Assembly: GCF_011089885.1 (NCBI RefSeq)
Contig: NZ_JAANBD010000015.1
Span: forward strand, 210,555 to 274,554
Reading direction: 5' to 3'
From: Thioalkalivibrio sp. XN279
Lineage (GTDB): Bacteria > Pseudomonadota > Gammaproteobacteria > Steroidobacterales > XN24
Length of the DNA stretch: 64,000 nucleotides
Shown here: in pieces, positions 9,489 to 18,395 of the stretch
How positions within the stretch are numbered: the stretch's first letter is position 1
Layout: every line of letters starts with the position of its first letter
Translations under genes and position numbers: made by a program
Notes under the pieces: model-generated
What the model was told of the DNA's origin: nothing
Databases searched by the model: none
The model's input: only the letters and a program-made list of their open reading frames with translations

Positions 9489-10238
9489 TTATACGGCTTC
9501 GTGCGCCAGGGCGGCGGCCAGCGCGCGGTAGCGCATGGTCTCGAGCCAGCGCGCGCCGCGGGCCATGAGCGTCCGGGCGGTGGGTGCGTCCTCGATCTCG
9601 TACAGCACCCACGCCCACGGGCCCACGGGCAGGGGGCCCGGCGGCAGGCGCTGGTGACGGCAGAACAGCCATGCGGCCTCGATGCCCTGTGCGCGGGCGG
9701 CGATCTCCGCGTCGAAGCCGCGCACTACCCAGCCCAGTTCGCGCAGTCCGCTCGCATGGGCGAGGGCGAGCACCTCGTAGTCGTCGGAAATCAGCCGCCA
9801 TCGCCCCGCCGCAGGGGCCAGTGCCTCCAGGCTGGCGGCCAGCACCTGTTTCCTGCCGAATCGCTCCAGGCTTTCGATTTTCAGCTCGACGAAGGCGTGC
9901 ACGCCGGGATGGCCGCTCAGCCACGCGGCGAACTCGGCCAGGCGCGGGATGCGGACATCGGGGAATTGCGCGCCGAATCGGTCCGGCTCGCCGACCGGGA
10001 TTTCGTCGAGTGTCGCGGCGTCCAGGTCGAATATCGCCTCCGCGCGCCCGGCCACGCGCTGCAGGTCGGCGTCATGCAGCAGGACGGGCACGCCGCCGGC
10101 GCACAATTGCACGTCCACCTCGACCCAGCGCGCGCCGGCATCGACGGCGTCCTGCAGCGCGGGCAGCGTGTTCTCGGGCCGCTCGGCCGCGTGGCCGCGG
10201 TGGGCCACGAGAACCGGCGCTGGCGGGGTTGTTGGCAT
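9489..10238 (-). CDS. Glycerophosphodiester phosphodiesterase
   Basis: The 249-residue protein has the GDPD hallmarks: VAHRGHAAERPENTLPAL (catalytic HR and ExNT), EVDVQL and LLHD near residues 12-55, with FVELKIE further on. There is no signal peptide, so it is probably cytoplasmic like UgpQ. It hydrolyses glycerophosphodiesters to glycerol 3-phosphate and an alcohol. It is the middle gene of the SDR-GDPD-ABC operon, with gaps of 16 and 12 nt. Confidence 0.92.
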   Translation of the reverse strand: MPTTPPAPVLVAHRGHAAERPENTLPALQDAVDAGARWVEVDVQLCAGGVPVLLHDADLQRVAGRAEAIFDLDAATLDEIPVGEPDRFGAQFPDVRIPRLAEFAAWLSGHPGVHAFVELKIESLERFGRKQVLAASLEALAPAAGRWRLISDDYEVLALAHASGLRELGWVVRGFDAEIAARAQGIEAAWLFCRHQRLPPGPLPVGPWAWVLYEIEDAPTARTLMARGARWLETMRYRALAAALAHEAV

Positions 10239-10254
10239 GGGCGGTACCGCGCAA

Positions 10255-10926
10255 TTACCAGGGGAGTTCCTGGCCCTTCGCGTGCCAGAAGCTGCCGGTG
10301 TTGGCGAGGCTGAGTTCGTCCATGCGCGCGATCAGCCCGGCGGCCGCTTCTTCCGGCTCCACGTCGCCGCCGCCGCCCACCATCTCCGTGCGCACGTAGC
10401 CCGGATGCAGCAGCGCCACGGCGATGCCGCGCTCTTTCAGGTCCATGGCCAGCGAGCGGCCGGCGGCGTTCACGGCCGCCTTGCTCATGCGGTAACCGTA
10501 GTAGCCGCCGGAGTCGTTGTCGCCCATCGAGCCCATGCGGCTGGTGACGATGCCGACGCGCGAGCCTGACTGCAGGTTGCCCAGCAAGGCCTGGGTCACC
10601 AGCAGGGGCCCGACGGAATTGACCCGGAACTGCAGGTAGACGTCCTCGAGCGCCTCGTCCTGCAGGCCGCCGAGCGTGTCGCGCCTGAGCACCCCGGCGT
10701 TGTTGATCACCCAGTCGAGCGGCTGGCCCTCGAGCTCGCGTGCCAGTCCCCGGATCGACTCGGCATCGCCCACGTCGACACCCGCGATGATGCGCACGCC
10801 GAGCGCCTCGAGGGCCGCCGAAGGCTTGCGGCATGCGGCAATGACCTGGTCGCCGCGCGCGGCGAGACGCTTGCACAGCGCGAGACCGATACCGCGGTTG
10901 GCGCCCGTGACGAGACATACAGACAT
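10255..10926 (-). CDS. SDR family NAD(P)-dependent oxidoreductase
   Basis: This is a 223-residue short SDR with TGANRGIG at residues 7-14, NNAG, and catalytic YYGYRMSKAAV. The start at 10926 is supported by AGAGGAGGACACC directly upstream. The protein is at the short end for classical SDRs and resembles the sniffer/CsgA-like carbonyl reductase group. It is the first gene of the operon and is divergent from a lipoprotein gene 76 nt away. The substrate is unknown. Confidence 0.88.
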   Translation of the reverse strand: MSVCLVTGANRGIGLALCKRLAARGDQVIAACRKPSAALEALGVRIIAGVDVGDAESIRGLARELEGQPLDWVINNAGVLRRDTLGGLQDEALEDVYLQFRVNSVGPLLVTQALLGNLQSGSRVGIVTSRMGSMGDNDSGGYYGYRMSKAAVNAAGRSLAMDLKERGIAVALLHPGYVRTEMVGGGGDVEPEEAAAGLIARMDELSLANTGSFWHAKGQELPW

Positions 10927-11002
10927 GGTGTCCTCCTCTAACTCCGTTGCTGGCTTGCCCGCAAGTATAGGCAGCCGGCGGCGGGGCCGATAAAGTAACA
11001 GC

Positions 11003-11527
11003 ATGCCGTTAGTGCGCGTCCTGCTGCTGGTCTCCTGTCTCGGCCTCGCTGCCTGCGCCGCCACCCCTGCGCCGCAGGGCCTCGCGATGCCCGCGCCGCA
11101 CGAGGCCCGCGCCGCCAGCCTGCTGGCCGGCTACCTGCTGGGGCGCGGCTGGACGGTGGCGCTGGCCGAGGACCGGGTGGTGGTCGCAGCGCGCGGTCCG
11201 GAACGGCTGGAGCTGGAACCGCTGCTGGACGCCACGGGTCTCGACCGGATCATCGTCTGGCGCAGCTGGCCGGCCGTGCCGGGAGCCGATCCGGCCGCGC
11301 TCGAGGCGCTGGCGCTGGAGCTGAACGCCAACCTGAATGTCGGCCAGTTCCAGGCCGGGGCGGGCGAGCTCCGCTTCCAGTCTTCCCTGCCTTTCCTCGA
11401 TGCCCTCGAGCCGCGGCTGCTGGACGCTTACCTGGAGCACACGGGCCGGGTCAGGCTGGCCGTGCTGCGGGTCCAGGGCGAGCGCCAATTGCTGGTGCCG
11501 GTTGAGGGTGACTCCTCCGGCCGTTAA
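11003..11527 (+). CDS. YbjN-like lipoprotein
   Basis: The 174-residue protein has a lipoprotein signal: MPLVRVLLLVSCLGLAAC with lipobox LAAC and Cys18. The mature part has two alpha/beta halves and the segment LNANLNVGQFQ, followed by a strand pair and a helix, the pattern of YbjN-type (secretion-chaperone-like) domains. The family assignment is moderate. It is likely anchored to a membrane facing the periplasm; its role is unknown. Confidence 0.7.
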   Translation: MPLVRVLLLVSCLGLAACAATPAPQGLAMPAPHEARAASLLAGYLLGRGWTVALAEDRVVVAARGPERLELEPLLDATGLDRIIVWRSWPAVPGADPAALEALALELNANLNVGQFQAGAGELRFQSSLPFLDALEPRLLDAYLEHTGRVRLAVLRVQGERQLLVPVEGDSSGR

Positions 11528-11562
11528 TCTGGCCTGGCTGCACGATCTTCCCGGAGCCCCGT

Positions 11563-12060
11563 ATGAGCCTCACCGTCCGCGCCCGGCACGAGTACGACCA
11601 CCCCCTGGCGAAAGTATGGGCCGTGTTCACTGATCCCGAGTTCTACCAGGCCAAGTTCGAGGGCATCGGGCACCGCGCGGTCGAGGTGGTGTCCGCCGAG
11701 CGCGAGGGCGACGAGTTCAGCATCGAGATCAGCCGCGAGGTGCCGGTGGACGTACCGGCCGTGCTGCGCGGCCTGCTGGGCGAATGGAACACGCTGCTGC
11801 AGGCCGAGCGCTGGGCGCCGGCGGGCAAGAACGCCTACAGCAATGAGCTCACCATCGAGGCGCGCGGGGTGCCCGCCACCATGCGCGGCCGCATGCAGCT
11901 GTCGGCCAACGGCAAGGGCTGCGTCAACGAGGTCGAGATCACGATCCGCGCTTCCGTGCCGCTGATCGGCGGCAAGCTGGAGCAGTTCGCGGCGCGCGAC
12001 GCCGAGGCGACGCTCGCCGCCGAGTACGACTTCATCCAGGGCTACCTGGAGTCGGCCTGA
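11563..12060 (+). CDS. DUF2505 family protein (SRPBCC fold)
   Basis: The 165-residue protein begins MSLTVRARHEYDHPLAKVWA, typical of DUF2505, a START/SRPBCC-like ligand-binding fold that opens with a strand and a P-x-x-V-W helix. The C-terminal helix (RDAEATLAAEYDFIQGYLE) closes the fold as usual. It lies 35 nt after the lipoprotein gene on the same strand and converges with the DUF2333 gene. The ligand and role are unknown. Confidence 0.88.
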   Translation: MSLTVRARHEYDHPLAKVWAVFTDPEFYQAKFEGIGHRAVEVVSAEREGDEFSIEISREVPVDVPAVLRGLLGEWNTLLQAERWAPAGKNAYSNELTIEARGVPATMRGRMQLSANGKGCVNEVEITIRASVPLIGGKLEQFAARDAEATLAAEYDFIQGYLESA

Positions 12061-12077
12061 GGCTCAGCGCTTGAGAC

Positions 12078-13094
12078 TCAGCCCCCCGCCAGCAGCTCGC
12101 GCAGGTTGGTGATGGCCTGGGTGGCGCGCGACAGGTAGGACGCCATCACCAGCGAGTGGTTGGCGAACATGCCGAAGCCCCCGCCGTTGAGCACCACCGG
12201 GCTGCGCATCGGCGCCAGGCTCGCTTCCAGTTCGCGGATCACCTGGCGCAGGCTGACGGTCGCGTTCTTGTCCTCGAGCACGTGCTGGAAGTCGTACTCC
12301 ACGGCGCGCAGGAAATGGAGCAGCGCCCAGGCGGTGCCGCGCGCCTCGAAGAACACGTCGTCGATCTCCAGCCACGGTGTCTTCACCGCGATGTTGTCGC
12401 CGCGCGGCTGCCCGGCTGCGGCGGAGGGATCCAGTGCCAGGTCGGTGTTCACCCGCATCTGGCCGACGCTCGCCGACAGGCGCTGCGACAGGTTGCCGAG
12501 CCGCTTTTCCACCACCGCCAGCCATTCGCGCAGGTTGTCGGCCCGGGCGTAGAAATTGGCGTCCGGTTGCGACGTGTCGAGCAGGCGCGCCTGGTAGTCC
12601 TCGAGGTACTCGATGGCCTCGCGGTAGCGGGACTCGCTCGAGGGCAGGATCCAGCTGTCGCTGTCGAAATTGAAATTCGGCTCCATTTCCGCGAGCGCGG
12701 GGTCTTCCACCGACTGCGTCTGCGAGCGGCTGAAATCGTTGCGCATGACGCGCGAGAGGTCCCGCACCTGCACCAGCACACCGAACTCCCAGTTGGGAAT
12801 GTTGTCCAGCCACAGCCCGGGCAGGGTGACGTCGTTGCTCAGGTAGCCGCCGGGCTTGTCCAGCAGCGTGCGCGAGACGCGCAGCAGCGTTTCGGTGGTG
12901 GCGTAGCCGGTGATCGCAGGCCGGCCGTCTTTCTCCCAGTCCACCCAGAAGATGTCCGGTTCGCGCGACCAGTACCAGCTCAGCACCAGCAGGAACACCA
13001 GCAGCACCGCCGCGGCGACGCCGATCACGCGCCCCAGCCCGCGGCGCGGCGTGGCCGGGTTGCGCAGGCTGGACCACCATCCCTTGATGTTCAT
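12078..13094 (-). CDS. DUF2333 family membrane-anchored protein
   Basis: The 338-residue protein has one N-terminal membrane helix (about residues 23-43) followed by a periplasmic domain beginning YWSREPDIFWV. Segments such as GYLSNDVTLPGLWLDNIPNW are characteristic of DUF2333, a conserved gammaproteobacterial family without assigned function. The ATG at 13094 follows GAAGGAGCACGAAA, a good ribosome binding site. It lies 39 nt downstream of the GST gene. Confidence 0.9.
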   Translation of the reverse strand: MNIKGWWSSLRNPATPRRGLGRVIGVAAAVLLVFLLVLSWYWSREPDIFWVDWEKDGRPAITGYATTETLLRVSRTLLDKPGGYLSNDVTLPGLWLDNIPNWEFGVLVQVRDLSRVMRNDFSRSQTQSVEDPALAEMEPNFNFDSDSWILPSSESRYREAIEYLEDYQARLLDTSQPDANFYARADNLREWLAVVEKRLGNLSQRLSASVGQMRVNTDLALDPSAAAGQPRGDNIAVKTPWLEIDDVFFEARGTAWALLHFLRAVEYDFQHVLEDKNATVSLRQVIRELEASLAPMRSPVVLNGGGFGMFANHSLVMASYLSRATQAITNLRELLAGG

Positions 13095-13133
13095 TTTCGT
13101 GCTCCTTCGGAATCTGTGCTTGAGCGGCCGGCC

Positions 13134-14126
13134 TCAGGCGGGCAGCGGGTCGCGGTCGTGCGGGGCGTCGAGATCGAGCTCCGGTCCCAGCGGCACCACC
13201 CCGGTCGGGTTGATCATCCTGTGGCTGTAATAGTAATGCCGTTTGATGTGGTCGAGGTTGACCGTCGCCGCCACCCCCGGGACCTGGTACAGCTGGCGCG
13301 TGTAATTGGACAGCTGCGGGTAGTCGCGAATGCGGCGCAGGTTGGCCTTGAAGTGGCCGACATAGACCGGGTCGAAGCGCAGCAGGGTGGTGAACAGGCG
13401 CCAGTCGGCCTCGGTGAGGCGGTCGCCGGCCAGGAAGGGCTGGCGCGCGAGGCGCTCATCCAGCCAGTCCAGGGCGGCGAAGAGGGCGCCGAAAGCTTCC
13501 TCGTAGGCTTCCTGGGTGGTGGCGAAGCCGCAACGGTAGACCCCGTTGTTGACTTCTGCGTAGACGCGCTTGTTCACGGCGTCGATTTCCGCACGCAACC
13601 CGGCGGGGTAGTAGTCGGTGTCGGAGGCGGCGCAGGCGGCGAAGGCGCTGTTGAGCATGCGGATGATGTCGGCCGACTCGTTGCTGACGATGGTCTCCCG
13701 CTCGCGGTCCCACAGCACCGGCACGGTGACGCGGCCGGTGTAGTCGGGCCGCGCGCGCGTATACACCTGGTGCAGGTAGTCGCTGCCGAACAGCGGGTCG
13801 CCGGCGGTGAATTCACCGGCCGCACAATCGCGGAACTCCCAGCCGTTCTCCAGCATGTCGGGGTGGACCACCGAGACGCTGACGGCGTCCTGCAGCCCTT
13901 TCAGCGCGCGGAAGATCAGGGTGCGATGCGCCCAGGGACAGGCCAGGGAAACGTACAGGTGGTAACGCCCGGGTTCGGCGCGGAAGCCGCCCTCGCCAGT
14001 AGGCCCCGCCGTCCCGTCGGCCGTGACCCAGTTGCGGAACACGGCGTCCGAGCGCACGAACTTGCCGCCCGTGGACTCGGTGTCGTACCACTCGTCCCGC
14101 CACTTGCCTTCGACCAAGAGACCCAT
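13134..14126 (-). CDS. Glutathionyl-hydroquinone reductase-type glutathione S-transferase
   Basis: The 330-residue protein matches the omega-like/Xi GST class: thioredoxin-fold N-terminus with catalytic Cys63 in SLACPWAHR, then SNESADIIRMLN and a long C-terminal helical domain. Cys in the CPWAH motif is the active residue of glutathionyl-hydroquinone reductases such as YqjG and PcpF, which reduce GS-hydroquinones using glutathione. The start at 14126 places this motif at the family-typical distance. The gene is divergent from the AhpD-like gene, and gshA is nearby. Confidence 0.9.
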   Translation of the reverse strand: MGLLVEGKWRDEWYDTESTGGKFVRSDAVFRNWVTADGTAGPTGEGGFRAEPGRYHLYVSLACPWAHRTLIFRALKGLQDAVSVSVVHPDMLENGWEFRDCAAGEFTAGDPLFGSDYLHQVYTRARPDYTGRVTVPVLWDRERETIVSNESADIIRMLNSAFAACAASDTDYYPAGLRAEIDAVNKRVYAEVNNGVYRCGFATTQEAYEEAFGALFAALDWLDERLARQPFLAGDRLTEADWRLFTTLLRFDPVYVGHFKANLRRIRDYPQLSNYTRQLYQVPGVAATVNLDHIKRHYYYSHRMINPTGVVPLGPELDLDAPHDRDPLPA

Positions 14127-14188
14127 GTCAATGAACGCTCCCGGCGCAGCCCGTAAGATGCGCACTTTGTTTCCAAGGAGCGCCCATT

Positions 14189-14545
14189 ATGACCGAAGAG
14201 ACCTACGCCGCCGTCCGCAAGCGCATCACCAAGGCCAACGCCGCCCTGCGCCAGGGCCAGCCCGACACCTTCAAGGGCTTCAACATGATCCACCACCAGG
14301 CCATGCAGGACGGCGCCCTGGACCACAAGACCAAGGAGCTGGTCGCGGTGGCGCTGTCCGTGGCCTCGCGCTGCGATCCCTGCATCGCCTTCCATGTCCC
14401 CGCGGCCCTGCGGCTCGGCGCCACGCGCGAGGAGATCATGGAAATCCTCTCGGTGACGGTGATGATGGGCGGTGGGCCGTCGCTGATGTACGCCGCGCAC
14501 GTCATGGACGCGGTGGACGAGGAGCTCGGCAAGGCGGAGGACTGA
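14189..14545 (+). CDS. Carboxymuconolactone decarboxylase (AhpD-like) family protein
   Basis: The 118-residue protein has the CMD fold with Cys62-x2-Cys65-x3-His69 in RCDPCIAFH, the redox triad of AhpD-type peroxidase partners. The length matches single-domain members. AAGGAGCGCCC precedes the ATG. The CxxC suggests thiol redox or peroxide defence rather than lactone decarboxylation. Its stop is 9 nt from the convergent EAL gene. Confidence 0.9.
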   Translation: MTEETYAAVRKRITKANAALRQGQPDTFKGFNMIHHQAMQDGALDHKTKELVAVALSVASRCDPCIAFHVPAALRLGATREEIMEILSVTVMMGGGPSLMYAAHVMDAVDEELGKAED

Positions 14546-14554
14546 TCCCCGGCT

Positions 14555-15736
14555 TCAGTGCGCGCCGCGCGTGGTGTTCCAGCGCCGCACCCAGTCCAGC
14601 AGCTTCTCCGCCTCGAGGGCGCGTGCCACGAAATAGCCCTGGCCCTCGTTGCAGCCGAGCGCGGAGACGAGATCCCAGGCGCGCTGGTTGTCGATGCCCT
14701 CGGCGACCACCCGCATCTGCAGCTGGTGCCCGAGGCGGATGTTGGACTGCAGTATGGCCGCGGCTTCTTCATCCACCAGGGCGTTGCGCACGAAGCAGCG
14801 ATCCAGCTTGAGCTCGCTGTAGGGCAGGTCGTTGAGCTGGGTCATGTTGGAGCGGCCGGTGCCGAAGTCGTCGATAGACAGCTCGAAGCCCTGCAGGCGC
14901 AGGCGAGTGAGCGTCTCCAGCGTGTCGACGCTGCTGTTGCCGTCCCAGTTCTCGGTGACCTCGAGCGTGACGTGCGCGGGCTTCAGCCGGAAGGTCTCGG
15001 CCCAGGTCACCAGCGTCTGCGGCAGGCGCTCGTCCGCCAGCAGCAGGGGCGAAATGTTCACCGCCAGTTGCAGCGACAGGCCGCCTGCGCGCCAGCGCGC
15101 CGCGGCCGAGAAGGCATGGCAGACCAGCGCTTCCGTCAGGGGGAAGATCAGGCCGGATTCTTCGGCCACGCGGATGAAGGTGCCGGCCGGCAGGATGCCG
15201 CGCTCCGGGTGCTCCAGGCGCGCCAGCGCCTCGACGCCGACAGGCTGCAGGGTCTCGAGATCGATCTTGGGCTGGAACCAGGGTCGGATGCGCCCCCGGT
15301 GCAGGCGGTCGCTGACCAGTTCGCTGCTGAGCTGCAGCGGCAGGCCCATGGTGGTTTCGTCCGGCGTCTGCACCGGCATCAGCAGCATGGCGCCGAAATC
15401 GGCGACGCTGTACGGCTGCTGCAGTTGCCCGAGCAGCTTGAGTCCGCGCGCCCGCGCCAGGCGCGCAGCCGAGCTGAGCACCCTGGCATGGCTGCCGCCG
15501 GTAAGAATGAGGCCGGCCTCGCAGGCGTGCTCGCTGAGGAAGCGCAGGCCGTCGATGCCGTCCGTGCGGTCGCCCGACAGGGACAACACCGTGAAACTCA
15601 GCTTCGGGTGCCACATAGCAGCGAACGAGATCGCGTCCGCAGCCGTGTCGGCGCGATAGCCGCGGCGGCCGCAATAGTCGGCCAGTCGGGCTCGCACCTC
15701 CGTATCCGGTTCCATGATGAGGATCTGGGATTTCAC
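14555..15736 (-). CDS. EAL-domain protein with receiver-like N-terminus (c-di-GMP phosphodiesterase)
   Basis: The 393-residue protein starts with a CheY-like segment (MKSQILIMEPDTEVRARLAD), then a complete-looking EAL domain: GVEALARLEHP, AVNISP, LEVTENW, SIDDFGTGRSN, ELKLDR and VVAEGID. The metal and catalytic residues appear present, so c-di-GMP hydrolysis to pGpG is likely. The receiver-like part lacks an obvious D-x-x-x-P-G acceptor loop and may be degenerate. The GTG at 15736 is used here; an ATG seven codons in is an alternative. It is expressed divergently from gshA. Confidence 0.87.
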   Translation of the reverse strand: MKSQILIMEPDTEVRARLADYCGRRGYRADTAADAISFAAMWHPKLSFTVLSLSGDRTDGIDGLRFLSEHACEAGLILTGGSHARVLSSAARLARARGLKLLGQLQQPYSVADFGAMLLMPVQTPDETTMGLPLQLSSELVSDRLHRGRIRPWFQPKIDLETLQPVGVEALARLEHPERGILPAGTFIRVAEESGLIFPLTEALVCHAFSAAARWRAGGLSLQLAVNISPLLLADERLPQTLVTWAETFRLKPAHVTLEVTENWDGNSSVDTLETLTRLRLQGFELSIDDFGTGRSNMTQLNDLPYSELKLDRCFVRNALVDEEAAAILQSNIRLGHQLQMRVVAEGIDNQRAWDLVSALGCNEGQGYFVARALEAEKLLDWVRRWNTTRGAH

Positions 15737-15814
15737 GCTGGATGGATAACAGGTACTGCGCCCCGGGGCCCATGAAGCGGGTCACGGTTTGCCGCCGAAC
15801 CCTGTGCCTGCGCG

Positions 15815-15820
15815 TATAAT
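15815..15820 (+). promoter_or_regulatory. Candidate -10 box upstream of gshA
   Basis: A perfect TATAAT lies 48 nt before the chosen gshA ATG. No good -35 hexamer sits 16-18 nt upstream, so it would be a weak or activator-assisted sigma-70 promoter. Confidence 0.45.
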
Positions 15821-15867
15821 CGCCCATCCTGCGCACCAGCGACCACCCAGCGGGGAGATTGCCTGCC

Positions 15868-17445
15868 ATGTACCAGCTAGCCGACGAGCGGCTGTCGCGC
15901 CTCGCCGCCGTCGACGGCGATTGTCTCCACGGCGGCGGTCGCGGGGTGGAGAAGGAGTCCCTGCGTGTCACCCCGGACGGGCGGATCGCCACCACCCCGC
16001 ATCCGGCCGCGCTCGGCGCCGCGGTGGCTCATCCGTGGATCACTACGGACTACTCGGAGGCGCTGCTCGAGTTCGTCACCCCGCCGCTCGACACCTGCTG
16101 GGCCACGCTGCAGTTCCTGTGCGACGTGCACCAGTTCGTGTATCCGCGCCTCCCCGAGGGCGAGATGCTCTGGGCCACCAGCATGCCCTGCGCGGTCGGC
16201 GGCGACGCCAGCATCCCGGTGGCCGACTACGGGACCTCGAACGTCGGGCGCATGAAGCACATCTATCGTCTCGGCCTGGGCTACCGCTACGGGCGGGTGA
16301 TGCAGACCATCGCCGGCGTCCATTTCAACTACTCCCTGCCGGAGCGCTTCTGGGAGGTGCTGGGCGAGGTCGAGGGGCGTGACGGCATGGACCGGGCGTT
16401 CCGCGACGACATGTACTTCGGGCTGCTGCGCAACTTCCGGCGTTACGGCTGGATCGTGATGTACCTGTTCGGCGCCTCGCCGGCGGTGTGCAAGTCTTTC
16501 CTCGGTGGGCGCGACCCCGGCCTGCCGGAGTTCGACGCCAGCACCTGGTACGGCCCCCATGCGACCTCGCTGCGCATGAGCGACCTCGGTTACCGCAACA
16601 CCAACCAGGCCGGCATCCACCTGTCGATGAACTCGCTGCAGGAATACATCGACGGGCTCGAGCACGCCATTCGCTCCCCCTGGCCGCCCTATGAGAAGAT
16701 CGGCGTGTCCGCCGGCGGGGTATGGCGGCAGCTTTCCACCAGCGCGCTGCAGATCGAGAACGAGTACTACGGCTACGTGCGCCCGAAGCAGCCCATCCGC
16801 AGCGGCGAGCGCCCGACACTGGCGTTGCGGCGCGCCGGGGTGGCGTACGTCGAAGTGCGCGCCCTCGACGTGAGTCCCTACGACCCCGCCGGGGTGAGCC
16901 AGAACGAGCTGCGCTTCCTCGAGGCCTTCCTGGTGTTCTGCATGCTGCATGACAGCCCGCCGTTGGCGGCGGCCGAAATGGAGCAGCTGGACGCGAACCA
17001 CGCCCGGGTGGCGGTGGCCGGGCGCGACCCCAGGCTGGCGCTGGACATCGCGGGCCGGCACCAGCCGCTGGTGGCCTGGGGACGCGAGATCTGCCGCCAG
17101 CTGGCGCCGATCTGCGCGCTGCTGGATCACGGCGACCCGTCGCGCTCCTACAGCGCCGCGCTGGAGCTGCAGTCGGCCAAGCTCGAAGACCCGGCGCTGA
17201 CGCCGTCGGCCCGGATCCTGGCCGAGATGCGCCAGGAGAGCGAGTCCTTTTTCGGCTTCGCCCGGCGCATGTCGCAGCAGCACGCCGACTACTTCGCCGC
17301 ACTGCCCCCCATGTCGTCTGCCCGGCTGGACGAATTCGAGGCCGAGGCCCGCCGCTCGCTGGAGACCCAGCAGGCGCTGGAGGCTGACGATGACGAATCC
17401 TTCGAGGACTACCTGGCGCGGTATTTCGCCACGCCGGCACCTTGA
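15868..17445 (+). CDS. gshA: Glutamate-cysteine ligase
   Basis: The 525-residue protein shows the proteobacterial class I GshA pattern: GVEKESLRV near residue 27, WITTDYSEALLEFVTPP, MPCAVGGDASIPVADYG, GVHFNYSLP and the RNTNQAGIHLSMNSLQEY block. It performs the first, ATP-dependent step of glutathione synthesis, joining L-Glu and L-Cys. The ATG at 15868 is chosen over a TTG three codons upstream because GGGGAG lies 10 nt before it. Its stop overlaps the antiporter start (TGATG). Glutathione supply fits the GST encoded nearby. Confidence 0.95.
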   Translation: MYQLADERLSRLAAVDGDCLHGGGRGVEKESLRVTPDGRIATTPHPAALGAAVAHPWITTDYSEALLEFVTPPLDTCWATLQFLCDVHQFVYPRLPEGEMLWATSMPCAVGGDASIPVADYGTSNVGRMKHIYRLGLGYRYGRVMQTIAGVHFNYSLPERFWEVLGEVEGRDGMDRAFRDDMYFGLLRNFRRYGWIVMYLFGASPAVCKSFLGGRDPGLPEFDASTWYGPHATSLRMSDLGYRNTNQAGIHLSMNSLQEYIDGLEHAIRSPWPPYEKIGVSAGGVWRQLSTSALQIENEYYGYVRPKQPIRSGERPTLALRRAGVAYVEVRALDVSPYDPAGVSQNELRFLEAFLVFCMLHDSPPLAAAEMEQLDANHARVAVAGRDPRLALDIAGRHQPLVAWGREICRQLAPICALLDHGDPSRSYSAALELQSAKLEDPALTPSARILAEMRQESESFFGFARRMSQQHADYFAALPPMSSARLDEFEAEARRSLETQQALEADDDESFEDYLARYFATPAP

Positions 17446-18395
17446 TGGCGACGAGCCTGGGTTTCCTGGCGCTGGGTTTCCTGCTGCTCTATGGCGGCGG
17501 CGAGTGGCTGGTGCGCGGCGCCAGCAACCTGGCGTTGCGCTTCGGCATGAGCCCGTTCCTGGTCGGCATGACCATCGTCGCCTTCGCCACCAGCGCGCCC
17601 GAGCTGGCGGTCAGCCTGCAGGCGGCCCTGAGCGGCGTGGACGACATCGCCATCGGCAACGTGGTGGGCTCGAATATAGCCAATATCGGCCTCATTCTCG
17701 GCATCTGCGCGGTGCTGACGCCGACGGTGGTGCGCATGCGCCTGATCCAGCTGGATCTGCCGTGGCTGATCGTGGTCTCGGGCCTGCTGACGGCGTTTCT
17801 CTACGATGGCGGGCTGACCCGCGCCGGCGGCATCGTCTTCCTCTGCGGCCTGGCGGCCTTCCTGTTCTGGAACATCCGCGTCGGTCACCCGGAGCAGGAG
17901 GAGGACGCCGTCAAGCAGGAGTTCGAAGGCGTCGTGCGGCCACGCGTCGGCGCCAGCGTCGACCTGCTGCTGATCTTTCTCGGCCTGGTCGCCCTGGTCG
18001 CCGGGGGCGCGGCCTTCGTGCGCGGCGGCGTCAGCCTGGCGGAGGCGCTCGGCGTACCCTCGGCGATCATCGCCCTGACCGTGGTCGCGGTGGGCACCAG
18101 CCTGCCGGAGCTGGCCACCAGCATCGTCGCCGCCATGCGCGGCGATGCCGACATCGCGGTGGGCAACGTCGTCGGCTCCAATTTCTTCAACATCCTTGCC
18201 ATCCTGGGCATCACCGCCACCATCCAGCCGCTGGAGCGCGGCGGCATCACCATGGTCGACATGGGCGTGATGGTGGCTTTCGCCGCCGCCCTGCTGCCGC
18301 TGATCATGGTGCGCCGCTGCATCGGCCGGCCCGAAGGCGTCGTCCTGCTGCTGGGCTACGGCGCCTACGTCACCTGGCTGGTGCTCAACGCCTAG
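17445..18395 (+). CDS. Calcium/sodium antiporter (YrbG/CaCA family)
   Basis: The 316-residue membrane protein has about ten helices in two inverted halves, each with the cation-binding alpha repeat: TSAPELAVSLQAAL with GNVVGSNIANIGL, and SLPELATSIVAAM with GNVVGSNFFNILA. This is the CaCA superfamily K+-independent Na+/Ca2+ exchanger signature. The start overlaps the gshA stop. The last codon overlaps the convergent isoaspartyl peptidase stop by four bases (18392-18395). It probably exports calcium across the inner membrane. Confidence 0.93.
   Translation: MATSLGFLALGFLLLYGGGEWLVRGASNLALRFGMSPFLVGMTIVAFATSAPELAVSLQAALSGVDDIAIGNVVGSNIANIGLILGICAVLTPTVVRMRLIQLDLPWLIVVSGLLTAFLYDGGLTRAGGIVFLCGLAAFLFWNIRVGHPEQEEDAVKQEFEGVVRPRVGASVDLLLIFLGLVALVAGGAAFVRGGVSLAEALGVPSAIIALTVVAVGTSLPELATSIVAAMRGDADIAVGNVVGSNFFNILAILGITATIQPLERGGITMVDMGVMVAFAAALLPLIMVRRCIGRPEGVVLLLGYGAYVTWLVLNA

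Noticed and set aside
12156..14156. A 666-codon plus-strand frame opposite DUF2333 and the GST
   Set aside because: No family motif; both minus-strand genes have clear signatures and ribosome binding sites.
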